Positions 42,638 through 50,796 of a stretch of 64,000 bases of DNA are shown one piece after another. A model generated the notes under the pieces. The model was not told the origin of the DNA. It made no database searches and worked only from the letters and a program-made list of their open reading frames with translations. The stretch comes from JACPJP01 sp964650285 (lineage in GTDB: Archaea > Nanobdellota > Nanobdellia > Woesearchaeales > GW2011-AR4), in contig CAZYSP010000006.1 in assembly GCA_964650285.1 (NCBI GenBank), positions 3,171 through 67,170 of the forward strand, in the 5' to 3' direction. Position 1 is the stretch's first letter. Every line of letters starts with the position of its first letter. Made by a program: the position numbers and the translations under genes.

Positions 42638-43687
42638 CTATTTACTTAATTCATATATTTCATTCAACAATGTTTCAACAATCTTTTCTTTAGGTATCTT
42701 ACCAACAATTTCTCCATTTTTGTAAAATAAATTATTATTATTTGGACCACCTACAATGCCGATATCTGTTTTTTTGCTTTCTCCGGGTCCATTAACAGCG
42801 CAGCCCATTATTGCAACATGTATTGGCTTTTTTATTTTCTCAGTTTTGTTTTCGATTTCCTCAGAAATTTTTATAACATCAATGTTTGCTCTCGCACATG
42901 TAGGGCAGCTTGTTACTTCAACACCATCTTTTCTTAATCCCAAAGCTCTGAGTATTTTTTTTCCTGCCTTAACCTCTTCCCTAGGATCATCCGATAATGA
43001 AACACGAATTGTATCTCCAATGCCCTCTGAAAGCAATATGCCCATACCAATTGAATTTTTTATTGTGCCAGGAAATTTGCTTCCAGCTTCTGTAACTCCC
43101 AAATGCAAAGGATAATCAGTTTTTCTAGCAAATAACCTATAAGCTTCCACCATTCTTGGAACATCTGACGCCTTTAACGAAACAATTGTATCATAGAAAT
43201 CAAGACCCTCAAGAATTTTAACATGCCTTAAAGCGCTTTCAACCATTGCTTCTGCAGTATAACCGTACTTCTCAAAAAGATCTTTTTCCAAAGAACCTAA
43301 ATTAACACCAATTCTTATTGGTATATTGTTCTCTTTTACAGCATTAACAACAAGCTTTATCTTTTCTTCATTGCCTATATTTCCAGGATTAATCCTCAGC
43401 TTGTCAACATGTTTGGCTGCTTCCAAAGCAATTCTGTAATCAAAATGAATATCGGCCACTAAAGGAATGCTTATGTTTTTCTTTATATCTTTCAACGCTT
43501 TAGCTGCTTCTATTGTTGGTGCAGAAACCCTTATTATTTCACAACCAACCTCTTCCAATTCATGTATTTGTTTTATTGTTTTATCTATGTTGGTGGTATC
43601 AGTATTAGTCATTGATTGCACTGTAATAGGACTATTTCCACCAATGTACAAATTCCCAACTTTAACCTTTCTGGATTTCCTTCTCAT
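42638..43687 (-). CDS. ispG: 4-hydroxy-3-methylbut-2-enyl diphosphate synthase
   Basis: A 349-residue iron-sulphur enzyme converting MEcPP to HMBPP. TIM-barrel segments include VADIHFDYRIAL and LRINPGNIG; the 4Fe-4S ligands lie in SCPTCARAN and GCAVNGPGE. It heads the ispG-dxr-ispDF-ispE run. Together these proteins cover four activities and IspG; Dxs and IspH are not in the window. Confidence 0.95.
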   Translation of the reverse strand: MRRKSRKVKVGNLYIGGNSPITVQSMTNTDTTNIDKTIKQIHELEEVGCEIIRVSAPTIEAAKALKDIKKNISIPLVADIHFDYRIALEAAKHVDKLRINPGNIGNEEKIKLVVNAVKENNIPIRIGVNLGSLEKDLFEKYGYTAEAMVESALRHVKILEGLDFYDTIVSLKASDVPRMVEAYRLFARKTDYPLHLGVTEAGSKFPGTIKNSIGMGILLSEGIGDTIRVSLSDDPREEVKAGKKILRALGLRKDGVEVTSCPTCARANIDVIKISEEIENKTEKIKKPIHVAIMGCAVNGPGESKKTDIGIVGGPNNNNLFYKNGEIVGKIPKEKIVETLLNEIYELSK

Positions 43688-43824
43688 TAAGACAAGTTAA
43701 TCAAAGTCGATTTAAAAAGATATTTGTTTATTATTAAGGTAAAAAATTGGAATTTCATTATAATTAATATTGATTTTTAACAAATGTTTAAATAATATAA
43801 AAAATAAAAACAAAAAATGAAGAC

Positions 43825-44013
43825 ATGTTAAATGTCTTTGAAGAATATGACAGGACCAGGAAGCTTAGAAGAATTAATTATAAAACTAGGGTTAACTTTA
43901 CTGTAGATGAAGATTTATTCAATAAATTTAGGTCTTACTGCAAAAGAAATGGATTAAATATGTCAGCAAAAATAGAATCCTACATGAAGAAAGAGTTGGA
44001 AAAGAAGAAATAA
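43825..44013 (+). CDS. Ribbon-helix-helix (CopG-like) protein
   Basis: A 62-residue basic protein. RVNFTVDEDLFNKFRSYC followed by GLNMSAKIESYMKKEL fits a beta strand plus two helices of the ribbon-helix-helix fold. It is a likely DNA-binding regulator or antitoxin; no toxin is adjacent. It is divergent from the isp operon and could act on it. Confidence 0.65.
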   Translation: MLNVFEEYDRTRKLRRINYKTRVNFTVDEDLFNKFRSYCKRNGLNMSAKIESYMKKELEKKK

Positions 44014-44024
44014 GAATTTATTTA

Positions 44025-44990
44025 TTACTGAGTATTCTCTTGTCGGTCATTTTCCACAACTTCATTCCCTAACTCAGTCTGTTTTTCCTCTATTAATTCA
44101 TTAACTTCTTTAACTTTTTCTTCTTCTTGAGTTTTAAATTCCTGCAGTCTTACACCTTCTTTTTTGGCATATTTGTATAAAGTTTTTTGGCCTTGCTGAA
44201 CATCATAGCTTATAGGATTTACAACCATGCCATCTTTTGCAGCTATTACCTGTGTATTTGTTTGTTTTTGTATTTCTCTTATCTCATAAAGAGGATCAGC
44301 CTTCAGGAAATTAATTCCAAAATGTGTTATTATCGCCAATCTGGGATTGACTTTGTTTATTATTTTTATTACGTCTTCCTTGCATAAATTGTTTTTATTC
44401 TCTTCTTTTTTCAAGCAAGGCACATTTAAAATCAGAATATTGGAATTCTCATACTCGGATATTGTTTCCACGCTGTAAATAGTATCCCCGGTATATGTCA
44501 AAGTATAATTCGGAGTAATGAACTTAAAGCCGATTGCATTTGGCTCTGAATGCTTTGCCTTTATTGCCCTTATTTCAACATCATTTACTCCAACTTTACT
44601 GCCTGCTTCCAACACAATGTATCTTTCAAGACAGTCGCAGTAATATTTCTGTAAAAATGGCTGATGATTTTCGCTTCCATTTATGACTGTGTTATTTGCC
44701 ACTAAAACACCTTTCTTATCGAAGCCGCTGTATGTCATGGCGTCTATTACAGCATTGATGTCATTGCAATGGTTAAGATGGTTGTGTGTCACAAACAAAG
44801 CAGTATTTGCCCGTAAATTGATTCCTTCTTCTTTAGCTCTAACCAAAGCGCCAGGACCGGGGTCAATATGGTACTGGTCATCATCTATCTGCAGTATAAT
44901 GCCTCCTGATGCCCTTATCTGCTTGCCAACAACATAGCTGTCTCCACCAGTCCCAAGAAATATTATGTTAGATGCGATTTTAACCCCCAA
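44025..44990 (-). CDS. Metallo-beta-lactamase fold protein
   Basis: A 321-residue MBL-fold hydrolase. The metal motif is THNHLNHCND (variant of HxHxxD), with IDPGPGALVRA before it, and later HSEPNAIGF, YTGDT and ITHFG. The last 50 residues are a Glu/Lys-rich tail. The start is TTG, which gives the correct fold beginning (SNIIFLGTGG). Substrate unknown. Confidence 0.82.
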   Translation of the reverse strand: MGVKIASNIIFLGTGGDSYVVGKQIRASGGIILQIDDDQYHIDPGPGALVRAKEEGINLRANTALFVTHNHLNHCNDINAVIDAMTYSGFDKKGVLVANNTVINGSENHQPFLQKYYCDCLERYIVLEAGSKVGVNDVEIRAIKAKHSEPNAIGFKFITPNYTLTYTGDTIYSVETISEYENSNILILNVPCLKKEENKNNLCKEDVIKIINKVNPRLAIITHFGINFLKADPLYEIREIQKQTNTQVIAAKDGMVVNPISYDVQQGQKTLYKYAKKEGVRLQEFKTQEEEKVKEVNELIEEKQTELGNEVVENDRQENTQ

Positions 44991-45151
44991 AAAGTAAATA
45001 GGATTAAACTATATTATAAAGTTTTCTATGGATTAAAAATAAAAATGCTTAATGTTCGTTATTTTATTATCAAGTGATTAAGAAAAATTTAAACTTCATT
45101 GGAAATCTATTTAAATGAACATAAAAATTATATAAAGTTATTGGGATTTTT

Positions 45152-46300
45152 ATGGTAGAAATAACAGGATTGACAGGTTACAGGCCAAAAAAAGAAAAAG
45201 TTGCTGAATTGACAACACCAGCTTATGATGTAATTGACCGAGGAAGTGATCTTGAAGCTTTATTGAAAGGAAGACCTAATTCTTTGTGGCATATCATATT
45301 AGGAGACAAGCCTAAACAAACATTAGATGAGTTTATCAGTAATGGGGTTCTGCAAGAAGACAAAGAACCTTGTTTTTATGTACATGAACAAATCTATAAT
45401 GGTAAAAAAAGGACGGGTGTTTTTGTAGCTGCAAAAGTAGGCAAGGATATTTTTGACCACGAAGATACTAACAAAGATAAAGTCCAAGGAAGACTAAAAC
45501 TGGCACAAGATACTGGTTATTCTTTTGGACCTGTATATACTTTAACAGAATCGCCAATAAATAAAGTTCTAAATGAAATAAAAAAAACTCATAAGCCATT
45601 ATATGAGTTCACGTCTGATTTTGGTGGTTTCTCTGATTTGGATGGAATATTAAACAGGGTATTTCATATAAAGGCAAATAGTCCTGAAGGTTTACAACTC
45701 ATAGAGCTTATTGAAAAAAATGAATTAGACATCGCAGATGGCCATCACAGGTACAAGGCTACAATGTTAAACGGTCAGCAATATGCCCCGACCTACATAT
45801 GTGAAGCAAAAGACGCAAGAATACAGGCATACAACAGAGTAATAAATGGTCTAGTTAAATTTAATGATATTAAGGATAAGCTAAAAAATCTTCAAGAAAT
45901 TCGTGATTTTAAAACACCAGATAAAGAGCACCAAATTTGTATTTATACTGGTAACAAAACATATTTATGGAATGTGGCATCTAAAGTCCCGGATTCCAAT
46001 GACCTTATTGGAAGCCTTGACGTAAGCATACTGGAAAATGAACTTAATCCACTACTTAAAATAAAAAAAGAGCATACAAGAAAGAATTCCGAATATGTTG
46101 GCTATTACCCAGAATCACAACTTGATGAAATGAAGAAGCTAGTTCAATCAAGAGAATATGAGATTGCTATTGCATTGCATCCAGTATCTGTCAAAAAAGT
46201 CATTGAAGTGGCCAGAAGTGGTAAAAAAATGCCTCCAAAATCAACTTATTTTGATAAAATATTATCAGGGATATTTACTATGAAAAATAATTGCTTGTAG
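45152..46300 (+). CDS. DUF1015 family protein
   Basis: A 382-residue protein matching DUF1015: PAYDVIDR near the start, IADGHHRYKAT in the middle and KMPPKSTYFDKILSGIF at the end. The family has a ParB/sulfiredoxin-like fold region and is suspected to be a kinase-like enzyme, but the reaction is not settled. Its TATA-like ATTATATAAAG lies about 25 bp upstream. Confidence 0.85.
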   Translation: MVEITGLTGYRPKKEKVAELTTPAYDVIDRGSDLEALLKGRPNSLWHIILGDKPKQTLDEFISNGVLQEDKEPCFYVHEQIYNGKKRTGVFVAAKVGKDIFDHEDTNKDKVQGRLKLAQDTGYSFGPVYTLTESPINKVLNEIKKTHKPLYEFTSDFGGFSDLDGILNRVFHIKANSPEGLQLIELIEKNELDIADGHHRYKATMLNGQQYAPTYICEAKDARIQAYNRVINGLVKFNDIKDKLKNLQEIRDFKTPDKEHQICIYTGNKTYLWNVASKVPDSNDLIGSLDVSILENELNPLLKIKKEHTRKNSEYVGYYPESQLDEMKKLVQSREYEIAIALHPVSVKKVIEVARSGKKMPPKSTYFDKILSGIFTMKNNCL

Positions 46301-46385
46301 ACTTTTAACTGAATTAATTCTAAATCGAAAAGTATATATATAAAAACTTTAATAGGACAACTTAGCAGTAAAAAGTGGTGCACAC

Positions 46386-47018
46386 ATGATTAATATTATA
46401 AAGACTTTTATTAACAAAGTTCTAAGGAATTTATTTAAAAAAAAGAAGAATATTAAGATGGGTTTATACGGACCTCCAAACGGAGGAAAAACTACCTTAG
46501 CCAACAGAATCTGCAAAGACTGGCTTGGAGAGGACATGGGTGCTGCTTCTAATATTGCCCACGAAACCAGGGAAATTCAAATTAAAGAGCAGGTAAACAT
46601 CAAGTCAAAGGGCAAAGAGCTTACTTTTAATTTAGTTGATACGCCTGGAATAGCTACAAAAATAGATTATGAGGAATTCATAAAAGCTGGATTAAAAGAA
46701 AAACAGGCCAAGCAGCGCGCAAAAGAAGCAACCAAAGGAGTTATAGATTCAATTAAATGGCTGGATGACATGGATGTAGTCATAATTGTTCTGGACGCAA
46801 CAAAAGATCCCTACACACAGGTCAATATTACAATAGTTGGGAATTTACAGGCCAGGAAAATCCCTGTTTTGATTGTCGCTAACAAATCTGATCTGAAAAA
46901 GGCAGACATAAAAAAAGTACAGTCAGCATACCCCCAATACAATGTCATTGGCATTTCAGCGAAATATGGAAATAATATAGACAAATTTTACGAGGGATTG
47001 TTTGCAATAGCAGGATAA
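46386..47018 (+). CDS. arvA: Small Era-like GTPase, ArvA-like
   Basis: A 210-residue GTPase. After a basic N-terminus (FKKKKNIKMG), G1 is GPPNGGKTT, G3 is DTPG, G4 is NKSD and G5 is SAK. The order GTPase, DUF2073, zinc ribbon matches the archaeal cluster whose GTPase (ArvA) drives extracellular vesicle formation in Haloferax. Assigning the same role here is inference from gene order. Confidence 0.75.
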   Translation: MINIIKTFINKVLRNLFKKKKNIKMGLYGPPNGGKTTLANRICKDWLGEDMGAASNIAHETREIQIKEQVNIKSKGKELTFNLVDTPGIATKIDYEEFIKAGLKEKQAKQRAKEATKGVIDSIKWLDDMDVVIIVLDATKDPYTQVNITIVGNLQARKIPVLIVANKSDLKKADIKKVQSAYPQYNVIGISAKYGNNIDKFYEGLFAIAG

Positions 47019-47020
47019 AT

Positions 47021-47087
47021 ATCATGAAAATTCGCCAAACGAATTTTCAGGATGCCAAAAAGGCGAAAACCGCCTTTTTGTGCATAA
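47021..47087. repeat. Twin-hairpin element within the arv-like cluster
   Basis: ATCAT, GAAAATTCG-CCAAA-CGAATTTTC, A, GGATGCC, AAAAAGGCG-AAAAC-CGCCTTTTT, GTGCATAA. The joints equal those of the 40022 copy in reverse, but the stems are different sequences. It lies between arvA- and arvB-like genes. Confidence 0.82.
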
Positions 47088-47111
47088 AAAAGAGGTTTAT
47101 AAACAGCTAAA

Positions 47112-47498
47112 ATGGTAACTTTACAATTTGTCCCATACCATGAGATTGAGGATTTAGGCAGTGCAAGAAGAGTAAAAAAACTAATTGACATTGTTAAGGA
47201 AAACAAGATTGTTTTGTTACAAGGCAGGTTAAAAAAAGAAGAAGAAACAGATTTAATATCCATAGCAATGGAGGAGTTTGGAAGCAGGTTTAAAGGTATA
47301 GAATTAGCAGTAATAAACCCTGGAGACAAGGATACATTTGGTGTTAAAAAGCTAAGAAACAACCTCTTTGGATTTCTTTTAGGTGACAGGCAGGGCCTTA
47401 CAATAATAGGTCCTGCAAACATTGTAACAGAAATAAAGAAAGACCCGAATAAGATTGAACTCTTTACAAAAGAGGCCAGAAAGAAAAAGAAAAAATAA
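47112..47498 (+). CDS. arvB: DUF2073 protein, ArvB/OapB-like
   Basis: A 128-residue archaeal DUF2073 protein (TLQFVPYHEIEDLG; LLQGRLKKEEETDLI; LTIIGPANIVTEI) with a basic tail. It lies between the Era-like GTPase and the zinc ribbon gene, the conserved archaeal arrangement. Biochemical role unknown. Confidence 0.78.
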   Translation: MVTLQFVPYHEIEDLGSARRVKKLIDIVKENKIVLLQGRLKKEEETDLISIAMEEFGSRFKGIELAVINPGDKDTFGVKKLRNNLFGFLLGDRQGLTIIGPANIVTEIKKDPNKIELFTKEARKKKKK

Positions 47499-47502
47499 AG
47501 AA

Positions 47503-47556
47503 TTGAGCGAAGCGAAATTCCATATTTTTGGTTACGCTTTTGCTTGAGCGAAGCGA
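47503..47556 (+). repeat. Direct repeat of TTGAGCGAAGCGA
   Basis: TTGAGCGAAGCGA occurs at 47503-47515 and again at 47544-47556, 41 bp apart, filling the short gap between arvB- and arvC-like genes. Each copy can fold on TCGCTTCGCTC-type complementarity. Not clearly the same family as the twin hairpins. Confidence 0.55.
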
Positions 47557-47568
47557 GAGGAAAAGATT

Positions 47569-47952
47569 ATGCCACATCAATGCGTAAGGTGCAATTCATT
47601 CTATGAAGATGGAGCACAGGAACTGCTAAAAGGGTGTAACTGTGGTGGAAGACTATTTTTCTTTATTAAGAAAGAAAAACTAGAAGATATGAAAAAAATA
47701 TCAGAGGAATCCAACTTAACCAATAAAGAAAAAGAGCAGATTGAACAGGATGTCTTTGACCTGGTTGGAAGTGAAATTGATAAAAACCAGCCAGTAATTC
47801 TTGACTTGGAAGCTATCAGAGTCCTAAGACCTGGAAAATATGAGCTTGACCTGGTGCATTTATTCAAAGGAGAGCCATTAATCTTTAAGGTTGAAGATGG
47901 CAAATACATGATTGATCTGGTGCAGAGCTTTGAAAGATTTAAGAATAAATAG
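47569..47952 (+). CDS. arvC: Zinc ribbon protein, ArvC/OapC-like
   Basis: A 127-residue protein. An N-terminal zinc ribbon (HQCVRCNSFY, then GCNCGGRLF) is followed by a helical linker and a beta-rich C-terminal domain (IRVLRPGKYELDLVHLF). It completes the GTPase/DUF2073/zinc ribbon set. Its stop abuts the stop of the opposing GTPase gene. Confidence 0.78.
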   Translation: MPHQCVRCNSFYEDGAQELLKGCNCGGRLFFFIKKEKLEDMKKISEESNLTNKEKEQIEQDVFDLVGSEIDKNQPVILDLEAIRVLRPGKYELDLVHLFKGEPLIFKVEDGKYMIDLVQSFERFKNK

Positions 47953-49149
47953 CTATTTGCTCGTCGCTATTTCTATCACATCCCTGTTTTTTAGATTATG
48001 CTCTTTGCCTACAACATTTTTTGTTTTCAGATCAATTGCCTTGATGAAATTATTGCCTATATCAGTATGCACTTTAAAAGCAAAATCTAAAGCAGTTATA
48101 TCTTCTGGAACTAAGAAACAATCCGGAAGAACATTATTATCCTTATCTGTCAGTTTACTGTTTGCAACTGGGTAAACTGCAATGTGCTTCAATAAACTAA
48201 AAATCGCTTTATCAAGAACATCCTGAACACCAGTTGTCCTAAATTTTTTTAATACCTTGTTTTTTATAAAATTCAAAGCTTTTTTTTGCTTGTCACTTAA
48301 TTTTTCTTCATTTTTTATTGCAAAATTATTTTCTCCAGGTATATAATCAATTAAATCGTGCTTTGCAGCCTCTCTCAATGCAAGCTCTGATTCAGCAGAG
48401 CACGCAACCAGCATATGATCTGGAAATTCATTTTCCAATCTTGTGAAATTTTCAGCTGCTCCTGAAACATCTATTTTATTACAGGCTATAATCATTGGTT
48501 TTGTAGTTTTTCTTAATTCTACAGCTAATTTTTTTAGTATGTTTTCATCCCACTCTGAAAAGTTTGCAGGTAATTCTAATTTCTCTACTAATTCTTCTAC
48601 CATTTTTTCATTTACACCTAAACCTGTCAAATGAGAAGACAAAGCCTTAGTCAGCTCTGATTTCTCCTGAATGGCTTTTCTTATAAACAGTTCCCATCCC
48701 TTTTTTACCAAGCGCAAATACCACATATCTAATTCAACTTCTAAAAACTTTATATCATTAGCAGGATCATAACTTCCTGGTTCAACTACTTCTCCTTTCT
48801 CATTTGTACTGCCGGAAACATCCAAAATATGAATTAAAACATCTGCTTGCCTTAAATCATCCAGAAACTGGTTTCCCATACCCTTGCCTTCATGAGCTCC
48901 AGGAACTAAACCAGCTACATCCATCAATTGAAAAGGAACAAATCTTTTATTATTCAGGCAGTAACCGTGTTTTGGTTGGCATTTAACATTAAATTCCTTG
49001 TCAACGCAATCAACTTTTACAAATGCAACCCCTTCATTTGGTTTAATAGTTACAAAAGGATAATTTGCAATTTCAACTTCTGCCAGAGTAGCTGCTTTGA
49101 AGAAAGTTGATTTTCCGCAGTTGGCCTTACCCACACACCCAATAAGCAT
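47953..49149 (-). CDS. OBG/YchF-related GTPase (archaeal COG0012 type)
   Basis: A 398-residue GTPase. G1 is GKANCGKST, G3 is DVAGLVPGAHEGKG, G4 is NKID, with a C-terminal TGS-like domain (CFLVPEDITALDFAFKVHTDI). The NKID G4 motif predicts GTP rather than the ATP preference of bacterial YchF. It probably acts on ribosomes or RNA. Confidence 0.9.
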   Translation of the reverse strand: MLIGCVGKANCGKSTFFKAATLAEVEIANYPFVTIKPNEGVAFVKVDCVDKEFNVKCQPKHGYCLNNKRFVPFQLMDVAGLVPGAHEGKGMGNQFLDDLRQADVLIHILDVSGSTNEKGEVVEPGSYDPANDIKFLEVELDMWYLRLVKKGWELFIRKAIQEKSELTKALSSHLTGLGVNEKMVEELVEKLELPANFSEWDENILKKLAVELRKTTKPMIIACNKIDVSGAAENFTRLENEFPDHMLVACSAESELALREAAKHDLIDYIPGENNFAIKNEEKLSDKQKKALNFIKNKVLKKFRTTGVQDVLDKAIFSLLKHIAVYPVANSKLTDKDNNVLPDCFLVPEDITALDFAFKVHTDIGNNFIKAIDLKTKNVVGKEHNLKNRDVIEIATSK

Positions 49150-49178
49150 TTTGTCCTTGCTAATGTTTTACGCTTTAA

Positions 49179-49295
49179 TTATACACAAAAAACGAAACTC
49201 TAGATGTCAATCTAAAGATTTACTATAAATATTTATTGGTAAGAGTTTTGTTTTTTGGCATCCTAGAAATCGGCTATTTTTTGGATTTCTATGAT
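49179..49295. repeat. Twin-hairpin element with an internal insertion
   Basis: TTATACAC, AAAAAACGAAACTC ... GAGTTTTGTTTTTT, GGCATCC, TAGAAATC ... GATTTCTA, TGAT. This follows the 40022 layout, but the first hairpin loop has grown to about 42 bp (49201-49242), which itself starts with TAGAT-GTCA-ATCTA. It lies upstream of the OBG-type GTPase gene. The remaining 100 bp to 49397 hold the promoter below. Confidence 0.7.
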
Positions 49296-49347
49296 TTTTG
49301 TTTTTAATAACATAGGTAGTTTATCAAAGTATATAAATAACTATACC

Positions 49348-49391
49348 AGTATACTATACCGAAAGATTTATAAATTTAGTATACTAAATTT
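49348..49391 (+). promoter_or_regulatory. TATA box flanked by two AGTATACT palindromes (operator)
   Basis: A perfect 20-bp palindrome AAATTTAGTATACTAAATTT (49372-49391) overlaps the end of the TATA box (TTTATAAA, 49368-49374) and the expected start site. A second AGTATACT core lies at 49348-49355, upstream of the box. The arrangement fits a dimeric repressor blocking TBP or polymerase. Confidence 0.65.
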
Positions 49392-49396
49392 GTTGT

Positions 49397-50053
49397 ATGG
49401 CTAATCCGGAAGTTACTATAGAAAGAGGTAAAGTAGGAAGTGTTGTAAGAAACATTCCACCATTTAGTGTAAAATATAAGGATGTTTTTTCTTTAAGGAA
49501 CTTATATGTAATGATGCATGAATTACTGCTGGAAGAGGGATGGCATGGTTTTGAGGATGAGGAGGCAGATGTTTCAGCACATTCAGACCTAGAAACATTA
49601 TATTCTGAGAATGTCTATCAGCGCGGCATACATTATGGCGGAAAAGAGTATTGGGTATGGTGGAGGGCACAAAAGCATCATGAAGGAAGTAGAAGTGAAT
49701 ATTTCCTAAACGTGTTAGATGTGGATTGGCATTGTGTAAGTACAGAGGAAAGAGAGATTGTGCATCAGGGAAAGAAAATGAAAACCCAGTCTGGAGAGTT
49801 GGAAATGTTTTTTAACGCCAGGATAATATCAGATTTAGGGAATAAATGGAAAAATCACAAGCTTTTGAAACACTTTAAGCGTATATACGAGGAAAGAATT
49901 ATGCATGCTCATATTGAAAAAAGGCAGAAGGATCTGTGGAGAGATGTCTACAGGATCCAGAGCAAGGTAAAAGCTTATTTAAATCTAAAAACATGGATGC
50001 CAACTCCGGAATTGTTCCATGCAAAGCGATATGGCTTTGAGAAAGAGTTTTGA
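49397..50053 (+). CDS. Conserved-looking protein of unknown function
   Basis: A 218-residue soluble protein, rich in Trp and His, not recognised by name. Segments such as LLLEEGWHGFEDEEA, KEYWVWWRAQKHHEG and FFNARIISDLGNKW suggest an alpha/beta fold; the C-terminal third is helical and basic. It is expressed from a promoter with a strong palindromic operator, so it is probably conditionally controlled. Confidence 0.6.
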   Translation: MANPEVTIERGKVGSVVRNIPPFSVKYKDVFSLRNLYVMMHELLLEEGWHGFEDEEADVSAHSDLETLYSENVYQRGIHYGGKEYWVWWRAQKHHEGSRSEYFLNVLDVDWHCVSTEEREIVHQGKKMKTQSGELEMFFNARIISDLGNKWKNHKLLKHFKRIYEERIMHAHIEKRQKDLWRDVYRIQSKVKAYLNLKTWMPTPELFHAKRYGFEKEF

Positions 50054-50112
50054 TTATTCTGAATATTAGGACAATATTTTTAAATATACTTAGTTTTCAA
50101 TCCTACTTATAT

Positions 50113-50185
50113 GCCTCCGTAGCATAGTAGCCATTGCGGCAGGTTTGTAACCTGCAGGTCATGGGTGCAATTCCCATCGGAGGCT
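50113..50185 (+). tRNA. tRNA-Thr (anticodon TGT)
   Basis: Acceptor GCCTCCG/CGGAGGC, anticodon stem GCAGG/CCTGC around TTTGTAA, T stem ATGGG/CCCAT around TGCAATT, discriminator T. No CCA is encoded. A T6 run begins at 50185 and probably ends transcription. Confidence 0.94.
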
Positions 50186-50237
50186 TTTTTCTTAAAAATA
50201 CCAAAATATTTATAATTCAAAAGAATAATAATAAATT

Positions 50238-50790
50238 ATGAAATCATTAATACTAACTATTTTTTTTGATTATAATTTTTATTGCGGGCTGTAATGCTGA
50301 AACCGGAAAAGATGAAATTCAAGATGATATTAAACCAATTGGGGGTGCTAAAATGAAGTTAACAAGTCCAGCATTTGAGAATAATAAGGAAATGCCGTCA
50401 GAATATACTTGTGATGGTGCAAATATTTTGCCGGAATTGAATATAGATGAAGTTCCTGAAAATACAAAAAGTTTGGCTTTAATTATGGATGATCCTGATG
50501 CCCCTGTTGGAACATGGGTGCACTGGGTTGTGTGGAACATTCCTCCAGATACCAAAACAATAGCAAAAGACACAGAACCTCAAAGCGCGCAGGGAACAAC
50601 AAGTTTTGGAAAACCAGGTTACGGTGGTCCTTGTCCGCCTTCTGGCACTCATAGATATTTTTTCAAGCTTTATGCTTTAGATATTTCTTTAGACATTAAA
50701 GAAGACTCAAATAAGAAAGATTTGGAAGCTGCGATGGATGGCCATATAATAGAAAAAACAGAGCTGTTGGGACTCTATAAGAGGAAGTAA
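50238..50790 (+). pseudogene. PEBP/YbhB-family lipoprotein, frameshifted in a T8 run
   Basis: The mature part (from about 50290) is a PEBP/YbhB-YbcL protein: PAFENNKEMPSEYTCDG, MDDPDAPVGTWVHWVVWNI and PCPPSGTHRYFFKLYALD. A lipobox (IIIFIAGC) precedes it, but the frame has only a TTG start at 50266. The ATG at 50238 encodes the missing signal start (MKSLILTIF) and joins in frame if the T8 run at 50260-50267 had seven T. This may be a sequencing error, a mutation or slippage. A TATA box lies near 50210. Confidence 0.8.
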
Positions 50791-50796
50791 ACATTA

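Noticed and set aside
47503..47556. Rho-independent terminator
   Set aside because: The direct repeats lack the T run expected after a stem, and they lie between genes that read on in the same direction.
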